From Paenibacillus agilis (GTDB lineage: Bacteria; Bacillota; Bacilli; Paenibacillales; Paenibacillaceae): a stretch of 64,000 nucleotides of DNA. Made by a program: the position numbers and the translations under genes. Of the stretch, positions 8,945 through 17,671 are shown piece after piece (the stretch's first letter is position 1; every line of letters begins with the position of its first letter). Where the stretch lies: the NCBI RefSeq assembly GCF_007786455.1, contig NZ_VNJK01000001.1:434001-498000 (forward strand), in the 5' to 3' direction. A model generated the notes under the pieces. It did no database searches and was not told the DNA's origin. It worked only from the letters and a program-made list of their open reading frames with translations.

Positions 8945-9721
8945 ATGGTATCCGAACTATTAACGGTAAAGCATGTCGAAAAAACGTATGAGGGCAGAGT
9001 ATCCACGCAGGTGCTGCGCAACATAAATATAACAATAAAAGAGGGAGAATTTGTAGGTATTATGGGTCCTTCTGGTTCAGGGAAAACAACCTTCCTCAAC
9101 ATTATTTCTACGATTGATTCTCCTACTAGCGGAGAAGTACTTATTCATGGTATGAATCCGCACCAGCTTAAAAAAGAAAAATTAGCTGTGTTTCGGCGTC
9201 GTGAGCTCGGTTTTGTATTTCAACACTTTAACTTGCTTCATACGCTAACGGTTCGAGAAAATATGATGCTTCCGCTGACGCTTGAAGGTGTGAGCATTCG
9301 TAAAATGAAGCAGGATGCTCAAGCGCTTGCTGAAAGACTAGGTATTGCTTCTATTTTGGATAAGCGTACTTATGAAATATCAGGCGGCCAAATGCAGCGA
9401 ACAGCGATTGCTCGTGCGATCATTCATCGTCCGAGGTTATTGTTGGCAGACGAGCCAACAGGCAACTTGGATTCCAAGGCTTCACGCGACGTAATGGAAA
9501 CACTAGAGAGTATTAACAAGACGGACGGTACGACGATGATGATGGTAACCCATGATGCCTATGCAGCGAGTTACTGTGATCGAGTTGTGTTTATGAAGGA
9601 TGGAAGCTTCTATAATGAGATTTCGGGGGGCGGCAACCGGAATGTATTTTTCCAGCACATTATGGATGAGTTAGCGTCGCTTGGAGGTGACGAGCGTGAA
9701 TTTTCGACAGTTCGCGTTTAA
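8945..9721 (+). CDS. ABC transporter ATP-binding protein, BceA-like
   Basis: ATPase partner of a BceAB-type exporter or antibiotic-sensing transporter, 258 residues. Walker A GPSGSGKTT near 40-48, Q-loop FQHFNLL, signature ISGGQMQR, Walker B LLLADEPTG, H-loop VTHD. The sequence tracks the MacB/BceA group, with the DSPTSGEVLIHG stretch after Walker A typical of it. The permease gene begins inside the last 26 bases. In Bacillus such pairs confer resistance to bacitracin-like peptides and work with a BceRS two-component system, but none is adjacent here. Confidence 0.9.
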   Translation: MVSELLTVKHVEKTYEGRVSTQVLRNINITIKEGEFVGIMGPSGSGKTTFLNIISTIDSPTSGEVLIHGMNPHQLKKEKLAVFRRRELGFVFQHFNLLHTLTVRENMMLPLTLEGVSIRKMKQDAQALAERLGIASILDKRTYEISGGQMQRTAIARAIIHRPRLLLADEPTGNLDSKASRDVMETLESINKTDGTTMMMVTHDAYAASYCDRVVFMKDGSFYNEISGGGNRNVFFQHIMDELASLGGDEREFSTVRV

Positions 9722-11609
9722 TAATGTGTTTCGCAATAAACGGACCTATGCCGCTTATTTTTTGAGCAGCTCTTTTTCGGTAATGATTTTCTTCATCTAT
9801 TCCGTTATTGCCTCGCATCCTGCAATGAAAGAAGGGATCACGCAACGGTTGGCTGTTCAGGCGATGAGTATTGCACAGTGGATTGTATACGTGTTCTCAT
9901 TCTTCTTTATCCTTTATTCCGTAGGGGCATTTTTGAAGACGAGACAGCATGAATTTGGCGTGCTGATGATACATGGCATGTCACCGCGTCAACTGAATCG
10001 ACTTGTTTTCTTAGAAAATTTGATTATCGGATTCGGTGCAATTGTAACAGGTATCGGCTCTGGATTGCTGCTCGCTAAAGCAGGCTTTGTGATTGGTGGA
10101 AGTGCGATGGGGGTTCAATTGCCTTATCATATTTCAATATCGGCGTTAGTCATGACAGCTAGTTCATTTGTTGTGTTGTTCTTCGTAATATCATTTTTAA
10201 CTCAATTTATGGTGAGGAAGAGTAAAGTTCAGCAACTTCTTCAAGGGACGAACAAGCCTAGGTCAGAGCCGAAGGCGTCTCTGATCTTGTCCTTATTGGC
10301 GGCGGTACTACTTGTTGCCTCTTATGTACTGTCTTATACGGCAACCATGGTTACAATCGGTTTTCTCATGCTGCCAGTAGTCTTGATGACAATTATCGGT
10401 TCCTATTTCTTGTTCACGCAGTTAAGTGTGTTCATTATTCATCTGTTAAAGCGCAATGATCGGCTGTTTCTACGCAAAACGAATATGCTGACCATTTCTG
10501 ATCTTGCCTATCGCATGAAGGATAATGCACGTATGTTCTTTATGGTCTGTATTGTGTCTACCGTTGCTTTTTGCGCAGTTGGTACATTGGCTTCGTTTGG
10601 AGTCATGGAAGACGAGATAGTGCAGTCGCATGTTTACGATCTGAATTATGTGAGCAAGAAGGGCAATCAGATGGAGCAGACTCATCTTACCGAGATTGAA
10701 TCTTTGCTTAAAATGAAAGGGATCGAGTATAACAAGATTGACTATGAATTTTTAACGGTGAAGGCAAAAGAAGGTCGATTGCCATGGACGGTATTTGCAC
10801 AATCTACTTACAATAAAGTTGCAGCTGACTTACAGCGTCCGATTGTATCGGTTACAGGTGAACAAGCGCTGCTCATTCCATATATGAAGGACACGATTCA
10901 TTTTAAATTTCCTTTCGAATCAGAGACGGTGTATTTAGCTGTGAGTTCAATTAAGCTGACTACAACGGATAAAGTGGAAGGACCCATTACGAATCAAGGC
11001 TTATTAGGAGAAGCGCTTATCGTAACGGATGAGATGTACAAGCAATTGTCCAATCATGCGAAACCAGAAACCATTTACGGTTACAAAACGGTAGATTGGG
11101 AGCAGACAGTTGGAGTTGGCGCAGGGATTGAACAAGATTATGATCAAGCTGTAAGTACGATGGGATCTGGAAATAGAGAAATATCATTTGAATTCAGCTC
11201 GTTAGCTGCATCTGTTGCAGTTCAGCGGCAAATGTTCAGCATTATGATGTTCTCGGCACTACTTGTTGGTGCGGTATTCTTTATTGCGTCAGGCAGCTTC
11301 TTATATTTCCGCCTGTACACGGACTTGGAGCAGGATAAGGAACGTTACAAGGCTATTGGAAAGATTGGTTTAACCGATCGAGAGCTTAGTAAAATTGCAA
11401 CGACACAACTACTGCTATTGTTCTTTATTCCGATTATTGTGGCTGTTGTCCATAGTGCGTTTGCGTTTACGGCGCTGCAAAGCATTATTAATCTATCTAT
11501 CGTCGGCCAGACCGTCAAAGTGTTGGCGGGATTCACGATTGCACAGATTGTTTATTTCTTCGTTATTCGCTGGCGTTATATGATTCATTTACGTGAGGCA
11601 GTGAGATAG
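9696..11609 (+). CDS. ABC transporter permease, BceB/FtsX-like
   Basis: Membrane partner of the preceding ATPase, 637 residues. It begins MNFRQFAFNNVFRNKRTYAA, a characteristic BceB start. Ten membrane segments are predicted, with a large extracellular domain of about 200 residues (roughly 315-510) between segments seven and eight, as in BceB. The GTG at 9696 is chosen because GGAGG at 9683-9687 lies eight bases before it and the N-terminus fits the family; a TTG at 9681 overlaps the site. Role by family: detection or removal of cell-wall-targeting peptide antibiotics. The actual peptide is unknown. Confidence 0.88.
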   Translation: MNFRQFAFNNVFRNKRTYAAYFLSSSFSVMIFFIYSVIASHPAMKEGITQRLAVQAMSIAQWIVYVFSFFFILYSVGAFLKTRQHEFGVLMIHGMSPRQLNRLVFLENLIIGFGAIVTGIGSGLLLAKAGFVIGGSAMGVQLPYHISISALVMTASSFVVLFFVISFLTQFMVRKSKVQQLLQGTNKPRSEPKASLILSLLAAVLLVASYVLSYTATMVTIGFLMLPVVLMTIIGSYFLFTQLSVFIIHLLKRNDRLFLRKTNMLTISDLAYRMKDNARMFFMVCIVSTVAFCAVGTLASFGVMEDEIVQSHVYDLNYVSKKGNQMEQTHLTEIESLLKMKGIEYNKIDYEFLTVKAKEGRLPWTVFAQSTYNKVAADLQRPIVSVTGEQALLIPYMKDTIHFKFPFESETVYLAVSSIKLTTTDKVEGPITNQGLLGEALIVTDEMYKQLSNHAKPETIYGYKTVDWEQTVGVGAGIEQDYDQAVSTMGSGNREISFEFSSLAASVAVQRQMFSIMMFSALLVGAVFFIASGSFLYFRLYTDLEQDKERYKAIGKIGLTDRELSKIATTQLLLLFFIPIIVAVVHSAFAFTALQSIINLSIVGQTVKVLAGFTIAQIVYFFVIRWRYMIHLREAVR

Positions 11610-11696
11610 ATGGGGAGTATGGGAGCTGGATGTACAAGATATATTAGGGCTGATTAGCTCTGGATTTCTGATGTAGTATTTGCTTTATTTGTTGGC

Positions 11697-11764
11697 AAAA
11701 AGGTTGAGCCTAGGGAGTGACATGATTGCATGGTCATGTTCGCTCTCTCACTCAACCTTTTTAC
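11697..11764. terminator. Bidirectional terminator between bceB-like and doxX-like genes
   Basis: AAAAAGGTTGAG and CTCAACCTTTTT form a long stem with A- and T-rich ends, between convergent genes. Confidence 0.85.
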
Positions 11765-11778
11765 ACTGTTATTTTAAT

Positions 11779-12189
11779 TTACTCTTGAGTCGACTTTTTG
11801 CGGAACAACAATTGATCTACACCGTAACCGATATGTTCTGCAAAAATAAAGTAAATTGCCAAAGCAAGCAATGCCAAATCTAACTCGTATCCATTAGGTC
11901 CAATCAATCCACCAGGAAGCTTAACCGTAACAATAGCGCCGATCATGATTGCAGCGTAACCGATAGATACAAATCGAGTCAATAAACCTACGATCATCGC
12001 GATACCACCGAGTAATTCGATAAGAGCGACGACATAAGCAAGTGTACCCGGCAAGCCAATGCTCTCGAACCAACCAGCTGTATTTCCTAGCCCCATTTGA
12101 AGTTTATCAAGACCGTGCATCGTAAAAATAACTCCTAAAATTACACGCATAATTGTTGCGACCACATTCATTCTTATTGTAGCATTCAT
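11779..12189 (-). CDS. DoxX family membrane protein
   Basis: A 136-residue protein with four membrane segments, matching the DoxX/YphA family: RVILGVIFTMHGLDKLQ in segment one, then ALIELLGGIAMIVGLLTR and a GYAAIMIGAI segment. Family members are often linked to redox or thiol stress, but the biochemical role is poorly defined. GAGAGGATG precedes the ATG. It is divergent from an XRE-cupin regulator across 229 bases, which could control it. Confidence 0.85.
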   Translation of the reverse strand: MNATIRMNVVATIMRVILGVIFTMHGLDKLQMGLGNTAGWFESIGLPGTLAYVVALIELLGGIAMIVGLLTRFVSIGYAAIMIGAIVTVKLPGGLIGPNGYELDLALLALAIYFIFAEHIGYGVDQLLFRKKSTQE

Positions 12190-12313
12190 TTTATTTCATC
12201 CTCTCAAAGTTTATATTGTTGTAGATATAATTTCGTTATTACAAAACTTCTATGCAAAAAAATAGGCAAAAACCATTTGTACACCTCTTTTTGTTTTGTT
12301 ATATAAATAATAA

Positions 12314-12327
12314 TTCACTATTGTGAA
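12314..12327. promoter_or_regulatory. Candidate operator, inverted repeat TTCAC-N4-GTGAA
   Basis: TTCACTATTGTGAA lies between the divergent doxX-like and regulator genes. A further copy of the half-site GTGAACAAA occurs at 12397-12405, just before the regulator start. The repetition suggests a binding site for the adjacent XRE protein; this is inference. Confidence 0.4.
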
Positions 12328-12347
12328 CAAATCATAACAAAGATAAT

Positions 12348-12377
12348 TTGCTGAGTCAATTATTTTTTTAGTATAAT
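12348..12377 (+). promoter_or_regulatory. Promoter of XRE-cupin regulator
   Basis: TTGCTG (12348-12353) and a perfect TATAAT (12372-12377) with 18 bases between. Transcription would start near 12384, about 35 bases before the GTG start. Confidence 0.65.
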
Positions 12378-12418
12378 GAAACTATTATCTTTAGAAGTGA
12401 ACAAAAGGGGAGATTAAA

Positions 12419-12961
12419 GTGGATATTGGCGCTTCGATTCGAGCTATACGGAAACAGCGAAAGATTACGATCTCTCAGTTATGCGAAGGTACCGGATTAT
12501 CAAAAGGATTTATAAGTAATGTAGAAAACAACAAAACATCTCCTTCTATTGCAACATTAGAGAGCATCGCAACATTTTTGAATGTGCCTCTCCCTTACCT
12601 ACTGCTGAAAAATGAACAGCGCATGCATGTAGTCCGCAAAGATGAGCGTCAGCAGACGACATCAGGCAGTGATAATTTGAAAGTAGAGCATTTATCTGCA
12701 AAAGGCGGGCTGCGGATGATGATTTGCGAGGTGCCGCCAGGCGCTACGACTGGAACGAATATGCACGCGGGTGAAGAATGTCATTTCGTTTTGAAAGGCA
12801 AAATCGTTGCCGAGCAGGCAGAGGATATGGAAGTGTTGGAGGCTGGAGATTCATTCAGCTGGAATGCGAGTGTTCCGCATAAAGTGACGAATACAGGTGA
12901 GGAATCGGCACTCGTCTTAATTTCTGTGTATAAAGATATTAGCTTTGAAGATATTCAGTAG
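12419..12961 (+). CDS. XRE-family regulator with C-terminal cupin domain
   Basis: DNA-binding regulator of 180 residues. Helix-turn-helix about 6-60 (TISQLCEGTGLSKGFISNVE) and a cupin_2 fold about 105-175 (GTNMHAGEECHFVLKGK; AGDSFSWNASVPHKVTN), the same layout as PuuR- and SutR-like regulators that sense small metabolites. GTG start follows AAGGGGAG by seven bases. It is divergent from the doxX-like gene, and repeated GTGAAC half-sites between them suggest autoregulation and control of that neighbour. Effector unknown. Confidence 0.88.
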   Translation: MDIGASIRAIRKQRKITISQLCEGTGLSKGFISNVENNKTSPSIATLESIATFLNVPLPYLLLKNEQRMHVVRKDERQQTTSGSDNLKVEHLSAKGGLRMMICEVPPGATTGTNMHAGEECHFVLKGKIVAEQAEDMEVLEAGDSFSWNASVPHKVTNTGEESALVLISVYKDISFEDIQ

Positions 12962-13022
12962 CTAGGGAGCAGAAGTAGGGCTGTGCGTGTGCGGATCACC
13001 CGTGCCTTTAGTTATAAAATAT

Positions 13023-13097
13023 AAAGAGACCTTCCTTACATAGAGTGAAGTGGTTAGTAACACTATACACTGCTAGAAAAGGAGAGGTCTTTTTTTG
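13023..13097 (+). terminator. Intrinsic terminator after XRE-cupin gene
   Basis: AGACCT and CCTT upstream pair with AAGG and AGGTCT downstream, followed by seven T. It lies 60 bases past the regulator stop. Confidence 0.8.
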
Positions 13098-13165
13098 TAA
13101 GATGAAACATTTGAGTTTTTTGGGTTTGAGATAGCTACTATTTTATTGCTGCAATTCTTGTAAGG

Positions 13166-14014
13166 CTAGTTAGATGAAGCGCGGAAGCCTGCTGCTTCAG
13201 CGTCTTCTACCGTGCAGAACATCATTTCTGCCTTTGTTTGCTCATAGTAGCGTCCATCTGGCAGGTGATAAATTTTATCTTTATTTTTGTTGATATTCCC
13301 TTTTATCGTTGGAGTCTGACAATTGCCCTGAGCGGAAGTAGTTTTTTCATTTGTATTGTTATCAGTCAGTGAATTGGCTTCTTTGCTCTTGGATCGTTGT
13401 CCGGATGATGACTTTGACTTGGATGATTGCCATAAACCCCGATTGTTGTTCCTTGCCTCACGTTCTAATTTTGTAAATGTTTTGGAGTATAATACATTAG
13501 GCGGTATCGTCATTGTGTTGGCATAACCTTCACGAATAAGTCGTTCATTGAACATTTCGTCATCGTTTTCAATAAAAATGTATCGAAGCAGTCTGCCGTA
13601 CTTGTCTGTGTTACCGGCATCTTGGAACATGTAGACGGTGCTCCCTGTTAATTGCTTATCCGTATATTCCTTCGCTTCTTGGCCATAATACTGTACTTTG
13701 CCGTGTGTCTCAGGCGTATTAACCCCGATAAGTCTTACTTTATCTCCCTCATTTGTGACAAATGTATCGCCATCCACGATGCGTTTTACTTTTGTCTTCG
13801 TAAAAGGTTGATTGCTCAGCTCAGGATACTGAGCAATGATGCTCTTGTGGAAAGCATCATTGGATGCTGTGCCTGCATTGGTGCTGCATCCTTGTGTGAC
13901 AAGCATAATACAAACGAAAATGACCAATCCAAGAAAAAGGTGCTTTCGATTGTTTAATCTGGTTATGTAGGGCTTGGATAATGCAGTTGTTTCATTGTTC
14001 GGTTGTTTAATCAT
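13166..14014 (-). CDS. Lipoprotein nuclease, thermonuclease (SNase) family
   Basis: Predicted surface-attached nuclease of 282 residues. A signal segment (about 24-41) ends in lipobox VTQGC with Cys43 as lipid anchor. The SNase domain spans about 73-197: RIVDGDTF (catalytic Asp83), [10 protein letters not shown] (Arg94, Asn99 at the position of a calcium-binding Asp in staphylococcal nuclease, Glu102) and [11 protein letters not shown] (Arg141). A Ser/Lys-rich linker follows, then a C-terminal [16 protein letters not shown] motif with two cysteines, an excalibur/Ada-like metal-binding module common in these proteins. ATG at 14014 follows AAGGAG; upstream ATGs lack a site. Confidence 0.88.
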   Translation of the reverse strand: MIKQPNNETTALSKPYITRLNNRKHLFLGLVIFVCIMLVTQGCSTNAGTASNDAFHKSIIAQYPELSNQPFTKTKVKRIVDGDTFVTNEGDKVRLIGVNTPETHGKVQYYGQEAKEYTDKQLTGSTVYMFQDAGNTDKYGRLLRYIFIENDDEMFNERLIREGYANTMTIPPNVLYSKTFTKLEREARNNNRGLWQSSKSKSSSGQRSKSKEANSLTDNNTNEKTTSAQGNCQTPTIKGNINKNKDKIYHLPDGRYYEQTKAEMMFCTVEDAEAAGFRASSN

Positions 14015-14113
14015 GATGTGTATCGCTCCTTCTCGTACTAGTATGCCGATTGGGGAGGAGGAATGCAACAAATGTAGAGATGCTTTAAGTGCGGTTTATT
14101 TACATAAAAAACC

Positions 14114-14142
14114 TTGTTAATATTAGCCATATATGATATGGT
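14114..14142 (+). promoter_or_regulatory. Candidate promoter of tad leader, overlapping palindrome
   Basis: TTGTTA (14114-14119) and TATGGT (14137-14142), spaced 17. A palindrome CCATAT-ATG-ATATGG (14127-14141) covers the -10 and could be an operator. The next plus-strand gene is tadZ at 14302. Confidence 0.45.
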
Positions 14143-14170
14143 TATTTCAACTTCAAATGGTGAACGGAAG

Positions 14171-14217
14171 AACCGTCACGAGGTATTGCATTTGCGATGC
14201 TTTGTGGCGGTTTTTTT
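14171..14217 (+). terminator. Strong terminator ahead of the tad operon (attenuator or small RNA end)
   Basis: AACCGTCAC pairs with GTGGCGGTT and GTATTGC with GCGATGC, forming a long stem followed by T-run. The nearest upstream gene is on the other strand and starts at 14014, so only a transcript initiated inside 14015-14170 can end here. That makes it a leader attenuator for tadZ or the end of a roughly 70-base RNA. Confidence 0.75.
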
Positions 14218-14301
14218 GTGTTCTTTGGTGTCTATGGCTAAATGACGTGGCAAGGTTGAGCGGAAATAGATTACTAGTATTAAGGAAAGGCGGCGGATAC
14301 G

Positions 14302-15510
14302 ATGCGTCGATTGAAGCAAGATTGGGTTGTAGCACTTCCAGACAAGCAGTTGGTAGAACGATTGATCGATTATTGGAAGCATAGCAAATATAGCGAAGTA
14401 CTGCAGTTGCGAGTATTTTCTCAATGGGACACACTCTGGCAATATGTGAAGCTTCAGCCAGAATGCAGATTGTTTGTTGTCGATCTCGATTGGTTGAATC
14501 AACTGGAAGCCGACGTGGAAACCTCGCACATTTTATCCAAACTAAACATTTTCGTCCTGACCGATGATCCTGCATTGCTACAACGTGAGGGAGTTTCGTC
14601 AGCTACACCCTATCAACCGCTGGATAAGCTGTTCGAGCAAGGGCTGCGACAAGGGTCGGCGGCATATGAAGGTGGATCCCGGTATAGCAGCGACAGTCAG
14701 GATATCAATCAAGGACAACGCATTTCGTCGAGCGGTGCTTGCAGAGTTGTAACGATTTGCTCTAGTGGTGGTGGAATTGGTAAGACGACATTGGCTTTTC
14801 AGATTGCTCACTATGCAGCAGAAATGGGTAACAAAGTGTTTTATTGGAGCTTGTCAGCTCATGCTGAATGGGATTTGTTTACTCTCTCATCAGACAAGAA
14901 TCCTATTTCTTTTCCTACTAATAGTTTTTCCCAGCTGTTGTACAGTTTGCAGCGAATGCGTACATCTGACCTGGATCCGTCCACCTATACAGTTTCTATT
15001 CCCATTTTGCGGGCGGATACATTCGAGGCTAATATTCCACAGGCCGAATTGGATGCATTGACAGGTGAGCGTATTGAGCAAGTAATTCATTGGCTCAAGA
15101 GCTCGAAGCGATACGACATCATTGTACTAGATGTTGATGCGAATCTTACACGCAATAAAGCAGCAATTCAGATTAGTGATCAGCTACTGTGGGTTATCGC
15201 TGATGATATGGTGCAAATGAATAAAATGGAGCGTTGCTTTAATTACTGGCAATCAGAGGCCCCTTCTTGTTATGAGCAATTGCTTATGAAGGGGAAGATC
15301 ATTGTTAATCGGTATATGGGTGTGATGCTTAATCGATGGCAGCGTAATGACCTCTCAGTTGATTGCTATTTGCCTTACATTCCACAGTGGAAACAGTTAC
15401 ATCGCCCTGAGCAGTGGTTTAGTTCAGCTGTGTACCAAGCTGCTTTGGAAGAATTGATTCATACTCATCTGCCTTGGCTCTCGAGGCGCGGATGGACGAA
15501 TGCCATATGA
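14302..15510 (+). CDS. TadZ/CpaE-like pilus-localisation ATPase
   Basis: First gene of the pilus locus, 402 residues. N-terminal part (1-120) resembles a receiver-like fold without clear phosphoacceptor; the C-terminal half is a ParA/MinD-like ATPase with a P-loop SSGGGIGKTT (Lys161) and a Walker B-like IIVLDVDANLT. The signature lysine of the deviant Walker A (KGGxGKT) is replaced by serine. TadZ proteins place the Tad machine at the membrane or pole. Its stop overlaps the start of the TadA ATPase gene (ATGA), implying translational coupling. Confidence 0.82.
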   Translation: MRRLKQDWVVALPDKQLVERLIDYWKHSKYSEVLQLRVFSQWDTLWQYVKLQPECRLFVVDLDWLNQLEADVETSHILSKLNIFVLTDDPALLQREGVSSATPYQPLDKLFEQGLRQGSAAYEGGSRYSSDSQDINQGQRISSSGACRVVTICSSGGGIGKTTLAFQIAHYAAEMGNKVFYWSLSAHAEWDLFTLSSDKNPISFPTNSFSQLLYSLQRMRTSDLDPSTYTVSIPILRADTFEANIPQAELDALTGERIEQVIHWLKSSKRYDIIVLDVDANLTRNKAAIQISDQLLWVIADDMVQMNKMERCFNYWQSEAPSCYEQLLMKGKIIVNRYMGVMLNRWQRNDLSVDCYLPYIPQWKQLHRPEQWFSSAVYQAALEELIHTHLPWLSRRGWTNAI

Positions 15511-16844
15511 GTCGTATATCTTTTCCTTTCCGCCCTAAGCGAGATGAGCACCATGAGGCAGCAGAGATTGCTGGTGATCGTGATGGATCTGAACAAGTTG
15601 AAGAGCTGCGTGATGCGGAGCATTTGTATGCCATAGTTCGTGAACGGGTTCGAGAGCAGATGGAGTGGGATGAAGAGCTCGAAGATGATCAATTACAGGT
15701 TCGAATCGAGCAGGTACTATTTACACTCCCTGAGATGAAGCGACTTACCTCTCAAGAAATGAATTCGATTGTGATGCGTGTTTTTCACAGCTTTCGTGGG
15801 CTAGACGCATTGCAACCGTTAGTGGATGATCCTTCAGTAACAGAAATTATGATTAATGGTCACAAGGAAATATTTATTGAGCGAGATGGAAGAATGGAAC
15901 AGTTGGAGATGAAGTTTGAGAACCGCGAGAAACTTGAAGACATTATTCAAGCGATCGTCTCTCAAGTTAATCGCGTCGTAAATGAATCTTCACCGATTGT
16001 GGACGCGCGCTTATCGGATGGATCGCGGGTGCATGTTGTACTCCCACCAATAGCACTCAAAGGTCCAACCGTCACGATTCGTAAATTTCCTACTCAGCCT
16101 ATGACGATGGACGATTTAGTAAGGCGGGGTGCTATTACAGAGGAAGCTTCAGAGCTTCTCAAGACACTCATCCAGGCAAAGTACAACATTTTTATTAGCG
16201 GAGGAACGGGTTCGGGCAAGACGACATTTTTAAATGCACTGTCGCAATATATTCCCTCAAGTGAACGGGTTATTACCATTGAAGATGCTGCAGAGTTGCA
16301 AATTATAACAGTGCCGAATCTAGTTGGTTTGGAGACACGAAATGCCAATACCGAGGGAAAAGGCGCTATTCCGATGCGAGATCTTATTCGAGCTTCATTA
16401 CGGATGCGGCCCAATCGAGTTGTTGTCGGTGAGGTCCGAGGCGCTGAAGCCCTTGATATGCTGCAAGCCATGAATACAGGCCACGACGGTAGTCTATCGA
16501 CTGGCCATGCGAATAGTGCACGCGATATGATGAGCCGTTTGGAAACGATGGTGCTGAGTGGGGCGAGCCTTCCTTTACCTGTTATAAGACAGCAAATTGC
16601 ATCAGCCCTTGATATTGTCGTTCATCTTGCTCGTATTCGAGATGGATCGCGTAAAGTGCTTGAAATTGCGGAGGTGATCGGTATGGAAGGAGGTGAGATT
16701 GTGCTCTTTCCGCTATACGTATTTGATGAGGAAGGCGAAGTAGATGGAGTTGTGCATGGCAAATTAGCTTGCAAGGGGACTTTGCAAGAACGCTGGAAGC
16801 TGCAAATGGCTGGATTACGTTGCCCTAATGAGGAGGGGGGATGA
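15507..16844 (+). CDS. TadA/CpaF-type secretion ATPase
   Basis: Hexameric motor that powers Flp pilus assembly, 445 residues from the ATG overlapping the tadZ stop. N-terminal N0/NTD about 60-200 (DDPSVTEIMINGHKEIFIER is the classical CpaF stretch); Walker A SGGTGSGKTT 231-240; Asp box ITIEDAAEL near 257-263; Walker B NRVVVGEVRG near 303-312; His box NTGHDGSLSTGHANS near 323-337. In-frame starts upstream (TTG 15474, ATG 15492) exist, but the ATGA junction is typical. Followed by TadB and TadC platform genes. Confidence 0.93.
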   Translation: MSRISFPFRPKRDEHHEAAEIAGDRDGSEQVEELRDAEHLYAIVRERVREQMEWDEELEDDQLQVRIEQVLFTLPEMKRLTSQEMNSIVMRVFHSFRGLDALQPLVDDPSVTEIMINGHKEIFIERDGRMEQLEMKFENREKLEDIIQAIVSQVNRVVNESSPIVDARLSDGSRVHVVLPPIALKGPTVTIRKFPTQPMTMDDLVRRGAITEEASELLKTLIQAKYNIFISGGTGSGKTTFLNALSQYIPSSERVITIEDAAELQIITVPNLVGLETRNANTEGKGAIPMRDLIRASLRMRPNRVVVGEVRGAEALDMLQAMNTGHDGSLSTGHANSARDMMSRLETMVLSGASLPLPVIRQQIASALDIVVHLARIRDGSRKVLEIAEVIGMEGGEIVLFPLYVFDEEGEVDGVVHGKLACKGTLQERWKLQMAGLRCPNEEGG

Positions 16845-17638
16845 TGCAAAGCGAACCCAAGAAACGTTTTTCTATGAAAAAACAGAAGGAACAAGGCTTA
16901 CCAGATTACACGGTATACCAGCAATCTGTTGGAGAATATGCTTTTGGACTTGTTATAGGTATAGGTTGTATGTCATTTGTAGGCTATTTATTTTATCAGC
17001 ATGTAATAGGGATCATCATTTTTGGTGCTCTTGGTTTATATTACCCTCGAATTCGATGTCGTGGACTCATTGAACGTCGCCGGGCACAATTGACACTTCA
17101 GTTTAAGCAGGCGCTTCATTCTATCTCTTCTTCACTGTCTGCGGGAAGATCGATCGAAAATGCTCTGAAAGAAGCATCGCATGATTTAAAGATGCTGTAT
17201 CCAGGTGTCGAAGTTGATATGATGCGGGAACTTCGCATTATACGAGCTAGAATGGAAAATGGGGTGCCTATGGAAAAGGCCATGATGGATTTTAGCCAAC
17301 GTGCTAATCAGGATGATATTTCGAACTTTGTCGATGTTATCGTGACTTGCAAGCGATTGGGCGGTGACCTTGTTGAAGTGGTACGAAGAACATCTACCGT
17401 TATAAGCGAGAAGATGGATATTGTACAAGAGATTGAGGTGCTCATAGCTCAAAAACGGCTAGAAATGAAAGCGATGATGGTGGCACCTTTTTTCTTTATT
17501 GGATTTATTAACTTTAGCTCACCAGATTTTATGGCTCCTTTATATGAAGGCGGAGGAAGAATTCTTGCAACGGTCTCATTAGCTTTGCTCTTTATAGGAA
17601 TATGGCTTCTTAAGAAAATGATGAACATTCGAGTATAA
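16841..17638 (+). CDS. TadB-like inner platform protein (T2SSF domain)
   Basis: Membrane platform protein of the Tad system, 265 residues, overlapping the TadA gene by ATGA. Two membrane segments near 35-70, the cytoplasmic T2SSF core about 85-210 (LHSISSSLSAGRSIENALKEA) and C-terminal membrane segments about 215-260. It contacts the TadA motor. GGAGGGGGG precedes the start; a second ATG follows directly, so the first residue is uncertain by one codon. Confidence 0.85.
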   Translation: MMQSEPKKRFSMKKQKEQGLPDYTVYQQSVGEYAFGLVIGIGCMSFVGYLFYQHVIGIIIFGALGLYYPRIRCRGLIERRRAQLTLQFKQALHSISSSLSAGRSIENALKEASHDLKMLYPGVEVDMMRELRIIRARMENGVPMEKAMMDFSQRANQDDISNFVDVIVTCKRLGGDLVEVVRRTSTVISEKMDIVQEIEVLIAQKRLEMKAMMVAPFFFIGFINFSSPDFMAPLYEGGGRILATVSLALLFIGIWLLKKMMNIRV

Positions 17639-17671
17639 CTCGTTCGTTACCGAGTAGGACGGTGATTTTGG

